NCBI GenBank assembly: GCA_963741615.1
Contig: CAVUIU010000030.1
Span: 62,001-126,000 of the forward strand
Reading direction: 5' to 3'
DNA from: UBA9676 sp963741615
GTDB taxonomy: Bacteria > Actinomycetota > Actinomycetes > Streptosporangiales > Streptosporangiaceae
DNA length: 64,000 nucleotides
Position numbers and translations under genes: made by a program. Positions 34,088 through 43,564 of the stretch are shown here, piece after piece (the stretch's first letter is position 1; each line of letters begins with the position of its first letter). The notes beneath the pieces are model-generated. The model searched no databases. It worked only from the letters and a program-made list of their open reading frames with translations, and was not told where the DNA came from.

Positions 34088-35935
34088 TCAGGCGGTTTCG
34101 GATCGGAGGATCTCGGCAACGGAGCGGCGGGCGCCGATGCGGGCCGGGATGGCGGTGAGCCCGGCCAGTGCGAGCAGGGTGCCCAGCACCGCGGCGAGAA
34201 GCCAGGATGCCGGCGGGATGGTTACTATCCCCGCGTGGTTCGCGGCCGCGAACAGCCCGATGCCCAGCGGGATGCCGAGCAGGGCGCCCGGCAGCGCCGG
34301 AAGCACCTGCGCGGCCGACAGCCCGGCGCTGACCTGCTGCGGGGTCGCGCCGAGCGCACGTGCCAGCGCGGACGCGTGCCTGGTGTCCAGTGCCGTCGCC
34401 CAGGTAGCGCAGACCGCGTTGAGGATCGACAGGGTGAGAAGCACGACGGTGAGAACCATCAGCATCTGCTCATCCCGGGTGACCACGGGATTGCCCAGCC
34501 CGCTGGACCCGCCGAGGTTCTTCAGGTCCGCGGTGGTGTGGAAGGCGAGCACGGCGACGATCCCGGTGACCGTGACCGCGATGCTGGCCGCGGTCAGCAG
34601 GGCGCGGCGCGGGCGGCGGGCGACCAATCGCAGCCCGAGCAGCACCGGCACTGGCAGCCGTGCCGAGATCGCGATCAGCGTGGCCCGGCGCCGGGGCCTG
34701 CGGGCGGCGTTGGCCAGCGCGGTGACCGTGCTGGTGCGGGCGGCGCGGATGGCGGGCACGAGCGTCGCGGCCAGGGCCACCACCAGGGCCACGACTACCA
34801 CCTCACCCGCAATGGGCAGGGTCAGCGACGGCGCGCCGGGGGCGCCGACCAGGGCGGCGCCAGGGCTGGTGATCAGCGGGGCGGCAAGCCATCCGATGGC
34901 CAGCCCGGCCGCCGCCGCCAGCAGCGCCACGACCAGGTTCTCGGCCAGCAGCGCCGCCGTGACCAGCCCCGGCGTGCCACCGACCGCCTTGAGCAGCCCG
35001 ACCCGCCGGGTGCGCTCCGCCATCCGGCCACTAGCCAGCAGCGTCACGGTGGCCAGGGCCAGCAGCCCGGCCAGCCAGGCAGAGGGGGACAGGACCTGCT
35101 GCTCGTCCTGCACCAGCAGGCCGTCCGCGTCGGCGATCCCCTGCCACGGGGCCATGGTTGGCGCGGCCGGGCTGTTGCTGCTGCCGTAGCGAGTGGCGAA
35201 CGCCTGCGCGCTGGCCGGGTTCTTGAGCTTCAGGTTCAGGACGTAGGTGGCCAGCGGGTTCGCGGACGTGGCGAGGCTGTCGGCAGCTGGCTCGGTGAGC
35301 CAGAGCAGGCCCAGCTCCCTTCCGGAGATGTTCGCGTACTGGGGCCCGGGGCCGGCCCAGCAGCCCCCGCCGTTGCCGTAGCAAAGGTTCGGGTACGGCG
35401 GGTTGGCGGCCGTCACCGCGGTCCCGGTGACCGTGAACGGCCGGCCGTTCAGGGTAATCCGGTCACCGACGCCCACGCCGAGCGCCTCGGCGAAGGTCCG
35501 CTCCAGCACCACACCGCCGGGACGCACCCAGCTGCCCGCGGTCAGCTTCGGCTGGTCAACCGCGGCTGGCGACTGCTCGCGCCCTTCGGCCTCCGCCCCC
35601 GCGGTGAGCTTGCCTGCCCGCACGAGCGCGCCCACGAGCGGGTAAGGCCCGCTGTGCCCAGTGACCCCGGGAGTCCGGATCAGCGCCGCCGTCTGGGCGG
35701 GCGGACGTGATTGACGGCCCGGCTGATGAATGACTGGCAGATAGGCCACCACGTCCGGGCCCTTCGTCGCCGCCCGGGTCTGCTGGTATGGCTGGCTGGT
35801 GACCCCGTGCAGGACGAGCCCGAGGGTGAGCGTGGCGGTGGCGGCGGTGATCGCGAGCAGCAGCAGTGCGGCCTGTGCCGGGCGGTGGCGGAGGTCCCGG
35901 CCGGCCAGGCGGCAGATGAGCAGGGTCCGGCCCAT
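34088..35935 (-). CDS. ABC transporter permease, FtsX/MacB type
   Basis: A 615-residue inner-membrane protein with four or more hydrophobic segments in the C-terminal half of the usual MacB/FtsX layout and a large extracellular domain (residues ~50-230). The final core, GARRSVAEILRSETA, and LGLRLVARRPRRALLTAASI in the middle are typical for FtsX domains. A second FtsX-like cluster (LLASGRMAERTRRVGLLKAV) is present, so the chain covers the standard dual FtsX permease. It is the last gene of the operon PadR-ATPase-permease, separated from the ATPase by 4 bp. It probably exports a lipid or peptide, or acts as a mechanotransducer. Confidence 0.9.
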   Translation of the reverse strand: MGRTLLICRLAGRDLRHRPAQAALLLLAITAATATLTLGLVLHGVTSQPYQQTRAATKGPDVVAYLPVIHQPGRQSRPPAQTAALIRTPGVTGHSGPYPLVGALVRAGKLTAGAEAEGREQSPAAVDQPKLTAGSWVRPGGVVLERTFAEALGVGVGDRITLNGRPFTVTGTAVTAANPPYPNLCYGNGGGCWAGPGPQYANISGRELGLLWLTEPAADSLATSANPLATYVLNLKLKNPASAQAFATRYGSSNSPAAPTMAPWQGIADADGLLVQDEQQVLSPSAWLAGLLALATVTLLASGRMAERTRRVGLLKAVGGTPGLVTAALLAENLVVALLAAAAGLAIGWLAAPLITSPGAALVGAPGAPSLTLPIAGEVVVVALVVALAATLVPAIRAARTSTVTALANAARRPRRRATLIAISARLPVPVLLGLRLVARRPRRALLTAASIAVTVTGIVAVLAFHTTADLKNLGGSSGLGNPVVTRDEQMLMVLTVVLLTLSILNAVCATWATALDTRHASALARALGATPQQVSAGLSAAQVLPALPGALLGIPLGIGLFAAANHAGIVTIPPASWLLAAVLGTLLALAGLTAIPARIGARRSVAEILRSETA

Positions 35936-35939
35936 GACC

Positions 35940-36678
<739 letters not shown>

Positions 36679-36682
<4 letters not shown>

Positions 36683-37206
36683 GATTCGCTCCTTCGGACG
36701 GTCCAGTTCCGTTCGCAGGCCTCCAGCCAGCGAAGGTCAGCCTGCAGCCGCAAGACGATTCCCTCGAGCAGCAGCCCGGCGGCCGAGCGGTCCGGCTCGG
36801 CCATCGCCGCGCGCTGCGCGTCCCGCAGCCGCTGCAGCAGCTCGCGGCGCTGGGAGCCGACGATGGACAGCGGGTCGGCCAGCCCGGCCGCCGCCGCGGC
36901 GATCAGCTTGAGGTGGAACTCGGCCAGGTCGGGCTTCGGCCAGCTGACTTCAGCCAGCCAGGCAGCCACCCGCTGGTAGCCGGCCGCGGTCAGCGCGTAC
37001 ACCTTGCGGTCCGGCCGGTCCGGCAGCCCGGTGGCTGCCTCCGACGCCACCAGGCCCGCCTTCTCCAGCCGGGTCAGGGTGACGTAGACCTGCCCGGCGT
37101 TCATCGCCTCCCCAAGGGGGCCGAGTGCCTCCCGCAATCGCGCGCGCAACTGGTAGCCATGCGATGGCTCCTTCGCCAGCAGCGCCAGCACGACTTCCTG
37201 CTGCAC
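36679..37206 (-). CDS. PadR-family transcriptional regulator with C-terminal helical domain
   Basis: A 175-residue regulator starting at GTG 37206. LALLAKEPSHGYQLRARLRE and VYVTLTRLEKAGLVASEAAT are the classic PadR winged-helix residues, and KVYALTAAGYQRVAAWLAE is the wing. The C-terminal ~90 residues are helical, as in type 1 PadR proteins. It overlaps the following ATPase gene by 4 bp (ATGA), so it is the first gene of the exporter operon; it probably represses the operon and itself from the palindromes at 37221-37247. Confidence 0.92.
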
Positions 37207-37220
37207 GGCTAACCCCTATC

Positions 37221-37247
37221 TAACGGTTATCCGTAAGTTAACGGTTA
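37221..37247. promoter_or_regulatory. Twin PadR-operator-like palindromes
   Basis: TAACGGTTA occurs at 37221-37229 and 37239-37247, each with TAAC/GTTA arms around one base; they lie 15-41 bp upstream of the PadR gene's start. The spacing (18 bp centre to centre) places two half-turn sites on the same face. They are probable autoregulatory operators. Confidence 0.65.
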
Positions 37248-37686
37248 GCCTATTGCTTGTCAACCACGATTGGCGCGCGGGTAGGACGAGGCGGCGAACG
37301 GGAGCCCGGGAAACCCCCGTAACCCGCAGTTCGCCCGAGGTGACAACGACATGGCACGACTTACGCCCATGATCACGTCCGTTTCGTCCCGGTTCCAGTG
37401 GTCCTAACCCGTGCTAAGTCGGGCTGGCGCGGGCTGGCGCGGGCTGGCGCGGGCTGGCGCGGGGGGGCGGCCGGGGGTTGCCGCGTGCGGCCGAGGAGGT
37501 GGGCGGCAGGGGAATTCGCAGGCAGGACCCCATCCACTTCTCGCGGATCCTGATTGCGTGGTGTGTGGGCCGCTAGCCCACATCCCCGCGTCCTCCGGGG
37601 TCCCTGCCTGCGCTTCCATACAAGCGCTATCCACCCGTCACCGGGCAGGGCCCAAGGTCCGTTATTGCCAAGACCTGTGCCTCTGA
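37248..37686. repeat. Gene-free stretch with four tandem 10-bp repeats
   Basis: This ~440-bp interval separates the exporter operon from the histidine-kinase remnant. At 37421-37460 it contains four perfect tandem copies of GGGCTGGCGC, followed by a G-rich tract. No gene with a recognisable product was found. The copies may be a replication-slippage product or a recognition site; nothing decides. Confidence 0.6.
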
Positions 37687-38154
37687 CAGGCACCTGGCGA
37701 AGACGCCATCAGCTGGCCCCCGCGCATCGCCGCCCGGCACCTCACCGTGCACCACGCCAGCGGCCCCGACGGCACCTGGGTGCGGGGAAGCCAGGCGCTG
37801 CTGGGCCGCATGGTCGACAACGCGATCGACAACGCGATCGCGCACAACACCGACGGCGGCTGGATCAGCGTCACCACCGGGGCCGACGGACGCCTGGCCC
37901 GCCTGGTGGTGGAGACCGGCGGGGACATCCTCGATCCGCAGCAGGTCGGGCAGCTGGCCCAGCCGTTCCGGCGGCTCGGCGCGGACCGGACCGGTTCGGA
38001 CGGCGGCGCCGGGCTCGGGCTGTCGAACGTGGCGGCCATCGCCTGCACCCATCGCGGCACCCTTGACCTGTCGGCCAGGCCGGAGGGCGGCCTGCGGGTC
38101 GCCATCGCGCTGCCGCTGGCCGCCCGCGCCGCACCGGCGGGTGTCCGCGCATGA
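37687..38154 (+). pseudogene. Truncated sensor histidine kinase, ATP-binding domain only
   Basis: The frame opens after a TGA at 37684 and has no start codon in a suitable place; it reads AISWPPRIAARHLTVHHASG and then the HATPase_c domain: N box MVDNAIDNAIAHN, G2 box GAGLGLSNVAAIA, and the closing strand LDLSARPEGGLRVAIALPL. The D-x-G-x-G box is diverged (VETGGDIL). The sensing domain, transmembrane helices and phospho-acceptor His are missing, so it cannot autophosphorylate. It overlaps the response regulator gene by 4 bp (ATGA), which shows the original kinase-regulator operon was cut from the 5' side. Confidence 0.75.
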
Positions 38155-38813
38155 GGGTCCTGGTGGTGGAGGACTCGCGGTCGCTGGCCGACGTCCTGGT
38201 CGAGGGGCTGCGCGACCAGGGGATGGCCGTCGATGCCGCCCATGACGGGCTGGAAGCCGCGGCCAAGCTCGACGTCAACGCCTACGACGTCGTGGTCCTC
38301 GACCGCGACCTGCCCGGCATCCACGGTGACACCCTCTGCCAGATGATCACCGAGCACGACGACCGGGTCATGGTGCTCATGCTCACCGCGGCCGACTCGC
38401 CCGGCGACCGCGTGGCCGGCCTGGGCTCTGGCGCCGACGACTACCTCGCCAAGCCGTTCCACTTCCCCGAACTGGTGCTGCGTATCCGCTCCCTGGCCAG
38501 GCGTCAGCCGTCCGCGCGGGGCCGGGTCCTGCGCGCGGCCGGGATCGAACTCGATCCGCTGCGGCGCACGGTCACCCGCGACGGGCGGCAACTCGACCTG
38601 TCGGTCAAGGAGTTCGCGGTCCTCGAAGCGCTCCTGCGCGCCAGGCCCGCCTTCCTCAGCGCCGAGGACCTGCTCGAACAGGTCTGGGACGAGCACGCCG
38701 ACCCGTTCACCAACACGGTCACAGTGACCGTCGGCCGACTGCGGCGCAAACTCGGCGACCCGCCGGTCATCACCACCACACCGAGCGTGGGCTACCGCAT
38801 CCCAGCCGCGTGA
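38151..38813 (+). CDS. OmpR-family response regulator
   Basis: A 220-residue two-component regulator. The receiver domain has the acidic pocket LVVEDS (residues 4-9) and the phospho-acceptor Asp in VVVLDRDLPG (near residue 51), with the conserved Thr and Lys in LMLTAAD and DYLAKPFHF. The C-terminal winged helix ends SVGYRIPAA, the standard OmpR/PhoB motif, after LSVKEFAVLEALL. It overlaps the kinase remnant by 4 bp. With the kinase truncated, it may be controlled by a kinase elsewhere or be an orphan. Confidence 0.94.
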   Translation: MRVLVVEDSRSLADVLVEGLRDQGMAVDAAHDGLEAAAKLDVNAYDVVVLDRDLPGIHGDTLCQMITEHDDRVMVLMLTAADSPGDRVAGLGSGADDYLAKPFHFPELVLRIRSLARRQPSARGRVLRAAGIELDPLRRTVTRDGRQLDLSVKEFAVLEALLRARPAFLSAEDLLEQVWDEHADPFTNTVTVTVGRLRRKLGDPPVITTTPSVGYRIPAA

Positions 38814-39100
38814 ACTGCGGGGTTTTGTGTTGACTTGGTGGTTACGCGGGGCCAGACTGACGCGGTGGGACGGGCCTGCGGCAATGGCGCGCCAGGGAGC
38901 AGAGGAGTTCATTCCCCGCGGCACGTGCGTGCGTTCTGAGTCGTCGTTGACAGTCGTTTGTGGTCGCGCTGGCCGCTGAGCCGGTCCCATCCCAGCAGAC
39001 CGGGTTGCCTGGTCACCACCGCGTCAGCGTCTACGTGCATGCCCGTCGGCGCACGGTAGCGGCTGGTTCCACGGCTCTCCCAGCGACGAGGAGGTACGCG
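38814..39100. other. Intergenic stretch upstream of the phosphoesterase gene
   Basis: About 290 bases with no gene. TTGACA appears near 38947 but no convincing -10 partner is seen. The ribosome-binding site GAGGAGGT lies just before the phosphoesterase start at 39101. Confidence 0.5.
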
Positions 39101-40246
39101 GTGACGCGACGGATGTGGTCATGGTCTTCGGCTCGGCGGGTGTTTCGGATGCCGGCCTGGGCCGCGGCCGTGGCGGTGGCATTTCTGGTCGGCGCGGTGG
39201 TCGGGCCGATGGCGGTGAGCGCCCAGTCGGGGAGCCCCAGCCGCAGTGGCCAGGCGGCGAGTTCGTCCGGGGGGCGGTTCCACCTGGATCACGTGTTCGT
39301 GATCATGATGGAGAACACGTCATATGACGACCTTCTCTCGGCCAGCAACACGAACACGACCTACATCCGGCACCTGGCGGCGACCAAGGGGCTGGCGAAC
39401 AACTACTTCGGTGTCACCCACGACAGCCTGCCCAACTACATCGCCGCTACCAGCGGGCAGACCTGGGGGTCCAACAGCGACGACACCAGCCAGGCCCCGC
39501 TGTTCGACCATGAGAACCTGGTCGACCAGCTCGCGGCCGCGCATGTGAGCTGGAAGGCGTACATGGAGTCGCTGCCCTTCGCCGGTGACCTGGTGGACTC
39601 GACCCCGGATGGGCTGTATGTGCGCAAGCACGACCCGTTCCTGATGTACCCCGACGTCTACCAGAACCCGGCCCGGGCCGACAACGTCGTCCCGCTGACG
39701 CAATTGCGCACCGACCTGTCCACCGGCAGGACGCCGCAGTTCGTCTGGATCAGCCCGAACATCTGCAACGACATGCACGGCGGCGCGACCGCCTGCCCGT
39801 TCCCCAACTCACCGACCGACCCCGCCCAGGCCGCGCTGTACAAAGATGGCGACAACTTCCTGCGCACCTGGGTGGGGCGCATCACCCACAGCCGCGCCTG
39901 GACCAGTCATTCGGCCATCTTCATCACCTGGGATGAAGGCGGCTTCGAAGACGTGAGCCCGTTCGGGCCTACCGACATCCGGCCCGGGCCCGACTCCCCG
40001 ATCCTGCCCGCGACCCCCGCCGACCCCACCAGCGGCGGCGGCGGCGACCTGTTCGGCGGCACCGTCTACGGCGGTGGCCACGTCCCGATGATCGTAGTGG
40101 CCCGCGGCGTCGGGCACCGTGTCGACTCCGTCTTCGCCGATCACTACTCCCTGCTGCAGACGATCGAGCGGAACTTCGGCCTCCCGCTGCTGGGCAACGC
40201 TGGCGACCTCGTCCAGGTGGGTTCGCTCAGCCCGCTGCTCCACTAG
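39101..40246 (+). CDS. Secreted phosphoesterase-family protein (acid phosphatase/phospholipase C-like)
   Basis: A 381-residue exported enzyme from GTG 39101, with GAGGAGGT 7 bp upstream. The signal peptide is Arg-rich at first (TRRMWSWSSARRVFR) and then hydrophobic (VAVAFLVGAVVGPMAV), possibly a Tat-like signal. The catalytic domain starts HLDHVFVIMMENTSYDDLL, the first metal-binding motif of the phosphoesterase (AcpA/PLC) family, with later AIFITWDEGGFED and TVYGGGHVPMIVVA contributing metal ligands. The substrate may be a phosphate ester or phospholipid. It probably supplies phosphate outside the cell. It is followed by a strong hairpin terminator. Confidence 0.9.
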   Translation: MTRRMWSWSSARRVFRMPAWAAAVAVAFLVGAVVGPMAVSAQSGSPSRSGQAASSSGGRFHLDHVFVIMMENTSYDDLLSASNTNTTYIRHLAATKGLANNYFGVTHDSLPNYIAATSGQTWGSNSDDTSQAPLFDHENLVDQLAAAHVSWKAYMESLPFAGDLVDSTPDGLYVRKHDPFLMYPDVYQNPARADNVVPLTQLRTDLSTGRTPQFVWISPNICNDMHGGATACPFPNSPTDPAQAALYKDGDNFLRTWVGRITHSRAWTSHSAIFITWDEGGFEDVSPFGPTDIRPGPDSPILPATPADPTSGGGGDLFGGTVYGGGHVPMIVVARGVGHRVDSVFADHYSLLQTIERNFGLPLLGNAGDLVQVGSLSPLLH

Positions 40247-40257
40247 GCCGCAGGGGT

Positions 40258-40294
40258 GGCAGCCCTGGGCCAATGCGATTCACCCAGGGCTGCC
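40258..40294 (+). terminator. Hairpin terminator after the phosphoesterase gene
   Basis: GGCAGCCCTGGG (40258-40269) pairs perfectly with CCCAGGGCTGCC (40283-40294), a 12-bp stem with a 13-base loop, 12 bp after the stop codon. There is no T tract. Confidence 0.75.
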
Positions 40295-40396
40295 GCCTCG
40301 CCGGCATGAACCTCCGGCACCGCCAGGTGGGTGGCCACGGTGAGGCAGTACCAGGCCGAGTCCTGCGGGACTGTGACGTGGCCGGGCCGGACGCAC

Positions 40397-40981
40397 TCAC
40401 ACGCGGAACAACTCCGGGCCCTGGCCCACGGGCCACGCCGGGGTCTCCCGCGGATTCCATAGCCTGGCCTTCGCCGCGCCGTGCTTCCGAAGAGCCCGGA
40501 GCCGGTTCTCGAAATCGTCTTCCGAGCAGACAACATCGGGAGCGCCCCGAAGCTGGCCGGGATCGTAGCCGACCTCATGGCCGAGCCGCTCGGCGTGCTC
40601 ACGGAACGCCCGGTAGCGCTTGACCCCGTCCTCATCCACGCCCAGGCGCGACTTGTTCGCGCACAGGTCGGCATGGAGGACGACCTCGCCGGTCTCCGGC
40701 ACCCCGGGGCGCCCGGTGAACCTGTGTGCGCGAAGACCAATGCTCATCGGGAACTGGGCCGCGACGGCCTCTGCCTCATCCGGCGTTAATACCGGGTGAG
40801 TGGTGGCTCTGACATACTCCAGGCCGCCGCACTCGATGTCTGTGGCGGCGTACACCTTGAAGCGGGCCCTGTTGACGTTGTCCTGCACGATCACACGAAT
40901 CTCCCCTGTACGTTCGGTCACGTTACAAGCGGCGCAGGCATCGGAGAATAAGCGAGCCCACGGTTTGCGCATGCAGCGCAT
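40397..40981 (-). CDS. Hypothetical protein with conserved-looking core
   Basis: A ~194-residue protein. ATG 40981, with GGGGA 5 bp upstream, is preferred over a GTG at 41050 which would sit inside a hairpin. The core RVIVQDNVNRARFKVYAATD and AAQFPMSIGLRAHRFTGRPG, VVLHADLCANKSRLGVDEDG and DDFENRLRALRKHGAAKARL has the composition of a real cytoplasmic protein with several conserved Arg/Asp positions, but no family is recognised. It is convergent with the phosphoesterase gene. Confidence 0.5.
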   Translation of the reverse strand: MRCMRKPWARLFSDACAACNVTERTGEIRVIVQDNVNRARFKVYAATDIECGGLEYVRATTHPVLTPDEAEAVAAQFPMSIGLRAHRFTGRPGVPETGEVVLHADLCANKSRLGVDEDGVKRYRAFREHAERLGHEVGYDPGQLRGAPDVVCSEDDFENRLRALRKHGAAKARLWNPRETPAWPVGQGPELFRV

Positions 40982-41045
40982 TGGTCCCCGTGAGCACACA
41001 CCACAAGAGTCCCCCCTTCCGTGGCAGCGGTGGTCGTCATGATCA

Positions 41046-41065
41046 GCCACCCGTCATCGGGTGGC
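41046..41065 (-). terminator. Tetraloop hairpin downstream of the 41238-42167 hydrolase
   Basis: GCCACCCG and CGGGTGGC pair perfectly around TCAT. The stem lies about 170 bp downstream of the minus-strand hydrolase and just before the 40397-40981 gene, so it probably ends the former's transcript. Confidence 0.5.
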
Positions 41066-41237
41066 CTGCCAAAAGGGGCAATATGCGCAACTAGTAAGAT
41101 TTCATTTCAGCGGGGTTTACATCGAGTCTACGCGCGGTCGGGCGCGGGTGGAATCCAGGGCCCGCGGTGAACAGCTGGCGCACCGCGCCGGGCGGTCACC
41201 TTTTACCATGTCATGGCCTGTCTCCGGGGCAATCTTT

Positions 41238-42167
41238 TCAAGCCGGGCTGCCGCAACGCCGCACACGTTCCTCAACAGTGATTATTGTCACCGGTAACAT
41301 CCGGGCGGAGCCATCTTCTGCCACGCCCTCCCAGACCCGGTCGAGGAACGTGCTGATTTCTCTAGTGAGTCGGCCGGGCCACACCCAGAGTTCGGCGAAC
41401 GTACGGGTGCGGATCAGCCTGGCATTGGGCAGTTGCCTCGTCAGGCGCTCCGCGTCAGTGAACGAGTGGATCAGGTCGATTCCGTGCCCCAATACCAGGG
41501 CCGGGGCGGTGATGGCCCGCCGCTGGTCACTCGTGGGAGCGATGGGCCCGATGAGGACACCATGCAGCACAGCGGCCGTTTCGTCCGGATCCGACGCGAC
41601 CGCGCTGACGAACGTGTCGAGCGCACCGATGCCAGATGGGGGGATGAGCCGTGCGGCCCGGGACAGCAAGCGCACCGCGCGGTGGCCGTAGTGGGACACG
41701 AGCAGGACCGGCATGAACACGCCGACCGCCGCGGGCACGGCCGACTCGAGCACCGGCATCTCCAGGACCAGGCCGCGCACCCGCTCCGGCGCCGCCACCG
41801 TGGTCATCAAGCTCACGTTCGTGCCGAGCGAGACACCGCCAAGCACCGCCTGATCCACACCAAGCTCATCGAGCAGGCACAGGACCTGCTCGACGTACAG
41901 GTCCATCCGCAGGGCGCCCGCGTGGCGCGGCCGGTCGCTGCGGCCATGACCCAGCAGATCGAGCAGCACCACCCGGTTGCCCTGGGCGGCCAGCCTGCGG
42001 GCCAGGTGACGGCTGAGGTTGGCGTCGAGCAGCAAGCCGTGCAGCCACACGAGCACTCTGTCCCCCGACCCGTGAACCTCGTACGCCAGTCGATACTGAC
42101 CGTAGGCAAACGTGTACTTGGTGCCGTCATGGTCAGGCTCGAGGTCAGGCTCATCGATCACGCTCAC
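41238..42167 (-). CDS. Alpha/beta hydrolase
   Basis: A 309-residue alpha/beta-hydrolase from GTG 42167, chosen because residues before it do not resemble the fold. The oxyanion segment is LVWLHGLLLD; the nucleophile elbow VLGGVSLGTNV places Ser about residue 110. The lid and C-terminal part include VLGHGIDLIHSFTDAERL, where the acid probably lies; the expected His near the C-terminus is not obvious (no canonical GH), so catalysis is uncertain. It is divergent from the beta-oxidation pair at 42362 and shares the palindromic region at 42290-42318, so it may act in lipid metabolism. Confidence 0.78.
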   Translation of the reverse strand: MSVIDEPDLEPDHDGTKYTFAYGQYRLAYEVHGSGDRVLVWLHGLLLDANLSRHLARRLAAQGNRVVLLDLLGHGRSDRPRHAGALRMDLYVEQVLCLLDELGVDQAVLGGVSLGTNVSLMTTVAAPERVRGLVLEMPVLESAVPAAVGVFMPVLLVSHYGHRAVRLLSRAARLIPPSGIGALDTFVSAVASDPDETAAVLHGVLIGPIAPTSDQRRAITAPALVLGHGIDLIHSFTDAERLTRQLPNARLIRTRTFAELWVWPGRLTREISTFLDRVWEGVAEDGSARMLPVTIITVEERVRRCGSPA

Positions 42168-42289
42168 ATAGGCATCGTCGCGCGTGCACGCGCGATGACT
42201 AGAGTCGATGGGCCTTTCGATGATCCCGCAATTGGCTCGGGCCGCCAGCATCCGGCGGATGCTGGCCGTCCGGTGAGCCACCCGGCTCC

Positions 42290-42318
42290 TACTGGCTGGT
42301 AGAGTTACTGGCTAGTAA
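42290..42318. promoter_or_regulatory. Palindromic operator-like repeats before the fadA-like gene
   Basis: TACTGGCTGGTA at 42290-42301 is followed by TTACTGGCTAGTAA at 42305-42318, the latter a near-perfect palindrome. They lie 44-72 bp upstream of the thiolase start at 42362 and about 120 bp from the divergent hydrolase. They are plausible binding sites for a fatty-acid-responsive TetR regulator encoded elsewhere. Confidence 0.55.
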
Positions 42319-42361
42319 CATGCTGGAACCAAACGTGCAGCCTGGCTCAGGGAGGGTGACC

Positions 42362-43564
42362 GTGGCTCGTGCCGCCCGTGACGTGGTCTTCGTTGACGGG
42401 GTCCGGACCCCGTTCGGGAAGGCTGGCCCCCAGGGCCTGTACGCGGAAACCCGCGCCGACGATCTCGTCGTGCGGGTGATCCGGGAACTGCTGCGGCGCA
42501 ATCCGGGCCTGCCGCCTGAGCGGATCGGCGACGTGGCCATCGCCGCCACCACCCAGATCGGCGACCAGGGCCTGACCATCGGCCGGTCAGCCGCGGTGCT
42601 GGCCGGGCTGCCGGCGAGTGTGCCCGGCTACGCGATCGACCGGATGTGCGCAGGGGCCCTGACCGCCGCGACCACGGTGGCCGGGAGCATCGCCTTCGGC
42701 GCTGTGGACGTGGCCATCGCGGGCGGCGTGGAGCACATGGGCCGCCACCCGATGGGGGAGGGCGTCGACCCCAATCCGCGGTTCTTCAGCGAGAAGCTCG
42801 TGGACACCTCGGCGCTCGTCATGGGCATGACGGCGGAGAACCTGCACGACCGGTTCGCGGGGATCACGAAGCAGCGTGCGGACTCCTACGCGGCGGCCAG
42901 CCAGCGTAAGGTCGCCGAGGCCTACGCCGCCGGCAAGGTTCAGCCGGACCTGGTGCCGGTGGCGGTGCGCAGTGCCGGGCACGGTTACGGCCTGGCCACC
43001 AGGGACGAGGCGCCCCGGCCGGGGACCACGGTGGAAGGGCTGGCCGTCCTCAAGACCCCGTTCCGGCCGCACGGGAACGTCACCGCCGGCAACTCGGCCG
43101 GGCTGAACGACGGCGCTACCGGCTGCATCCTGGCGGCGCAGGAGACCGCGGCCGAGCTCGGCCTGCCGGCCCGGATGCGGCTGGTGGACTTCTCCTTCGC
43201 CGGGGTGGAGCCCGAGGTGATGGGCGTCGGGCCGATCCCGGCGACCGAGAAGCTGCTCGCCCGCAGCTCGCTGACCATGGACGACATCGGCCTGATCGAG
43301 ATCAACGAGGCCTTCGCGGTCCAGGTGCTCGCCTTCCTCGACCACTTCAAGATCGCTGACGACGACCCGCGGGTGAACCCGCTGGGCGGGGCGATCGCGC
43401 TGGGCCACCCGCTTGCCTGCTCCGGTGTACGGCTGATGATGCAGCTGGCGCGGGAGTTCGCCGAGCACCCGGAGGTGCGCTATGGGCTCACCACCATGTG
43501 CATCGGGATGGGCATGGGCGCGACAGTGCTCTGGGAGAACACCAACCACGGAGGGGCGAAGTGA
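42362..43564 (+). CDS. fadA: Acetyl-CoA acetyltransferase (thiolase)
   Basis: A 400-residue thiolase. The acyl-binding Cys is in YAIDRMCAGALTAATTVAGS, and the C-terminal catalytic residues in NPLGGAIALGHPLACSGVRL (His) and MCIGMGMGATVLWE (Cys). GTG 42362 is chosen because AGGGAGG lies 7 bp upstream and it leaves the DVVFVDGVRTPFGKAG N-terminus intact; an ATG at 42320 would overlap the operator. It cleaves 3-ketoacyl-CoA with CoA in fatty-acid beta-oxidation. It overlaps the next gene by 4 bp (GTGA), so FadA and FadB-like proteins are made together. Confidence 0.95.
   Translation: MARAARDVVFVDGVRTPFGKAGPQGLYAETRADDLVVRVIRELLRRNPGLPPERIGDVAIAATTQIGDQGLTIGRSAAVLAGLPASVPGYAIDRMCAGALTAATTVAGSIAFGAVDVAIAGGVEHMGRHPMGEGVDPNPRFFSEKLVDTSALVMGMTAENLHDRFAGITKQRADSYAAASQRKVAEAYAAGKVQPDLVPVAVRSAGHGYGLATRDEAPRPGTTVEGLAVLKTPFRPHGNVTAGNSAGLNDGATGCILAAQETAAELGLPARMRLVDFSFAGVEPEVMGVGPIPATEKLLARSSLTMDDIGLIEINEAFAVQVLAFLDHFKIADDDPRVNPLGGAIALGHPLACSGVRLMMQLAREFAEHPEVRYGLTTMCIGMGMGATVLWENTNHGGAK

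Noticed and set aside
37421..37460. Tandem GGGCTGGCGC as a possible CRISPR repeat
   Set aside because: Copies are contiguous without spacers and only 10 bp long; no cas gene is in the window.
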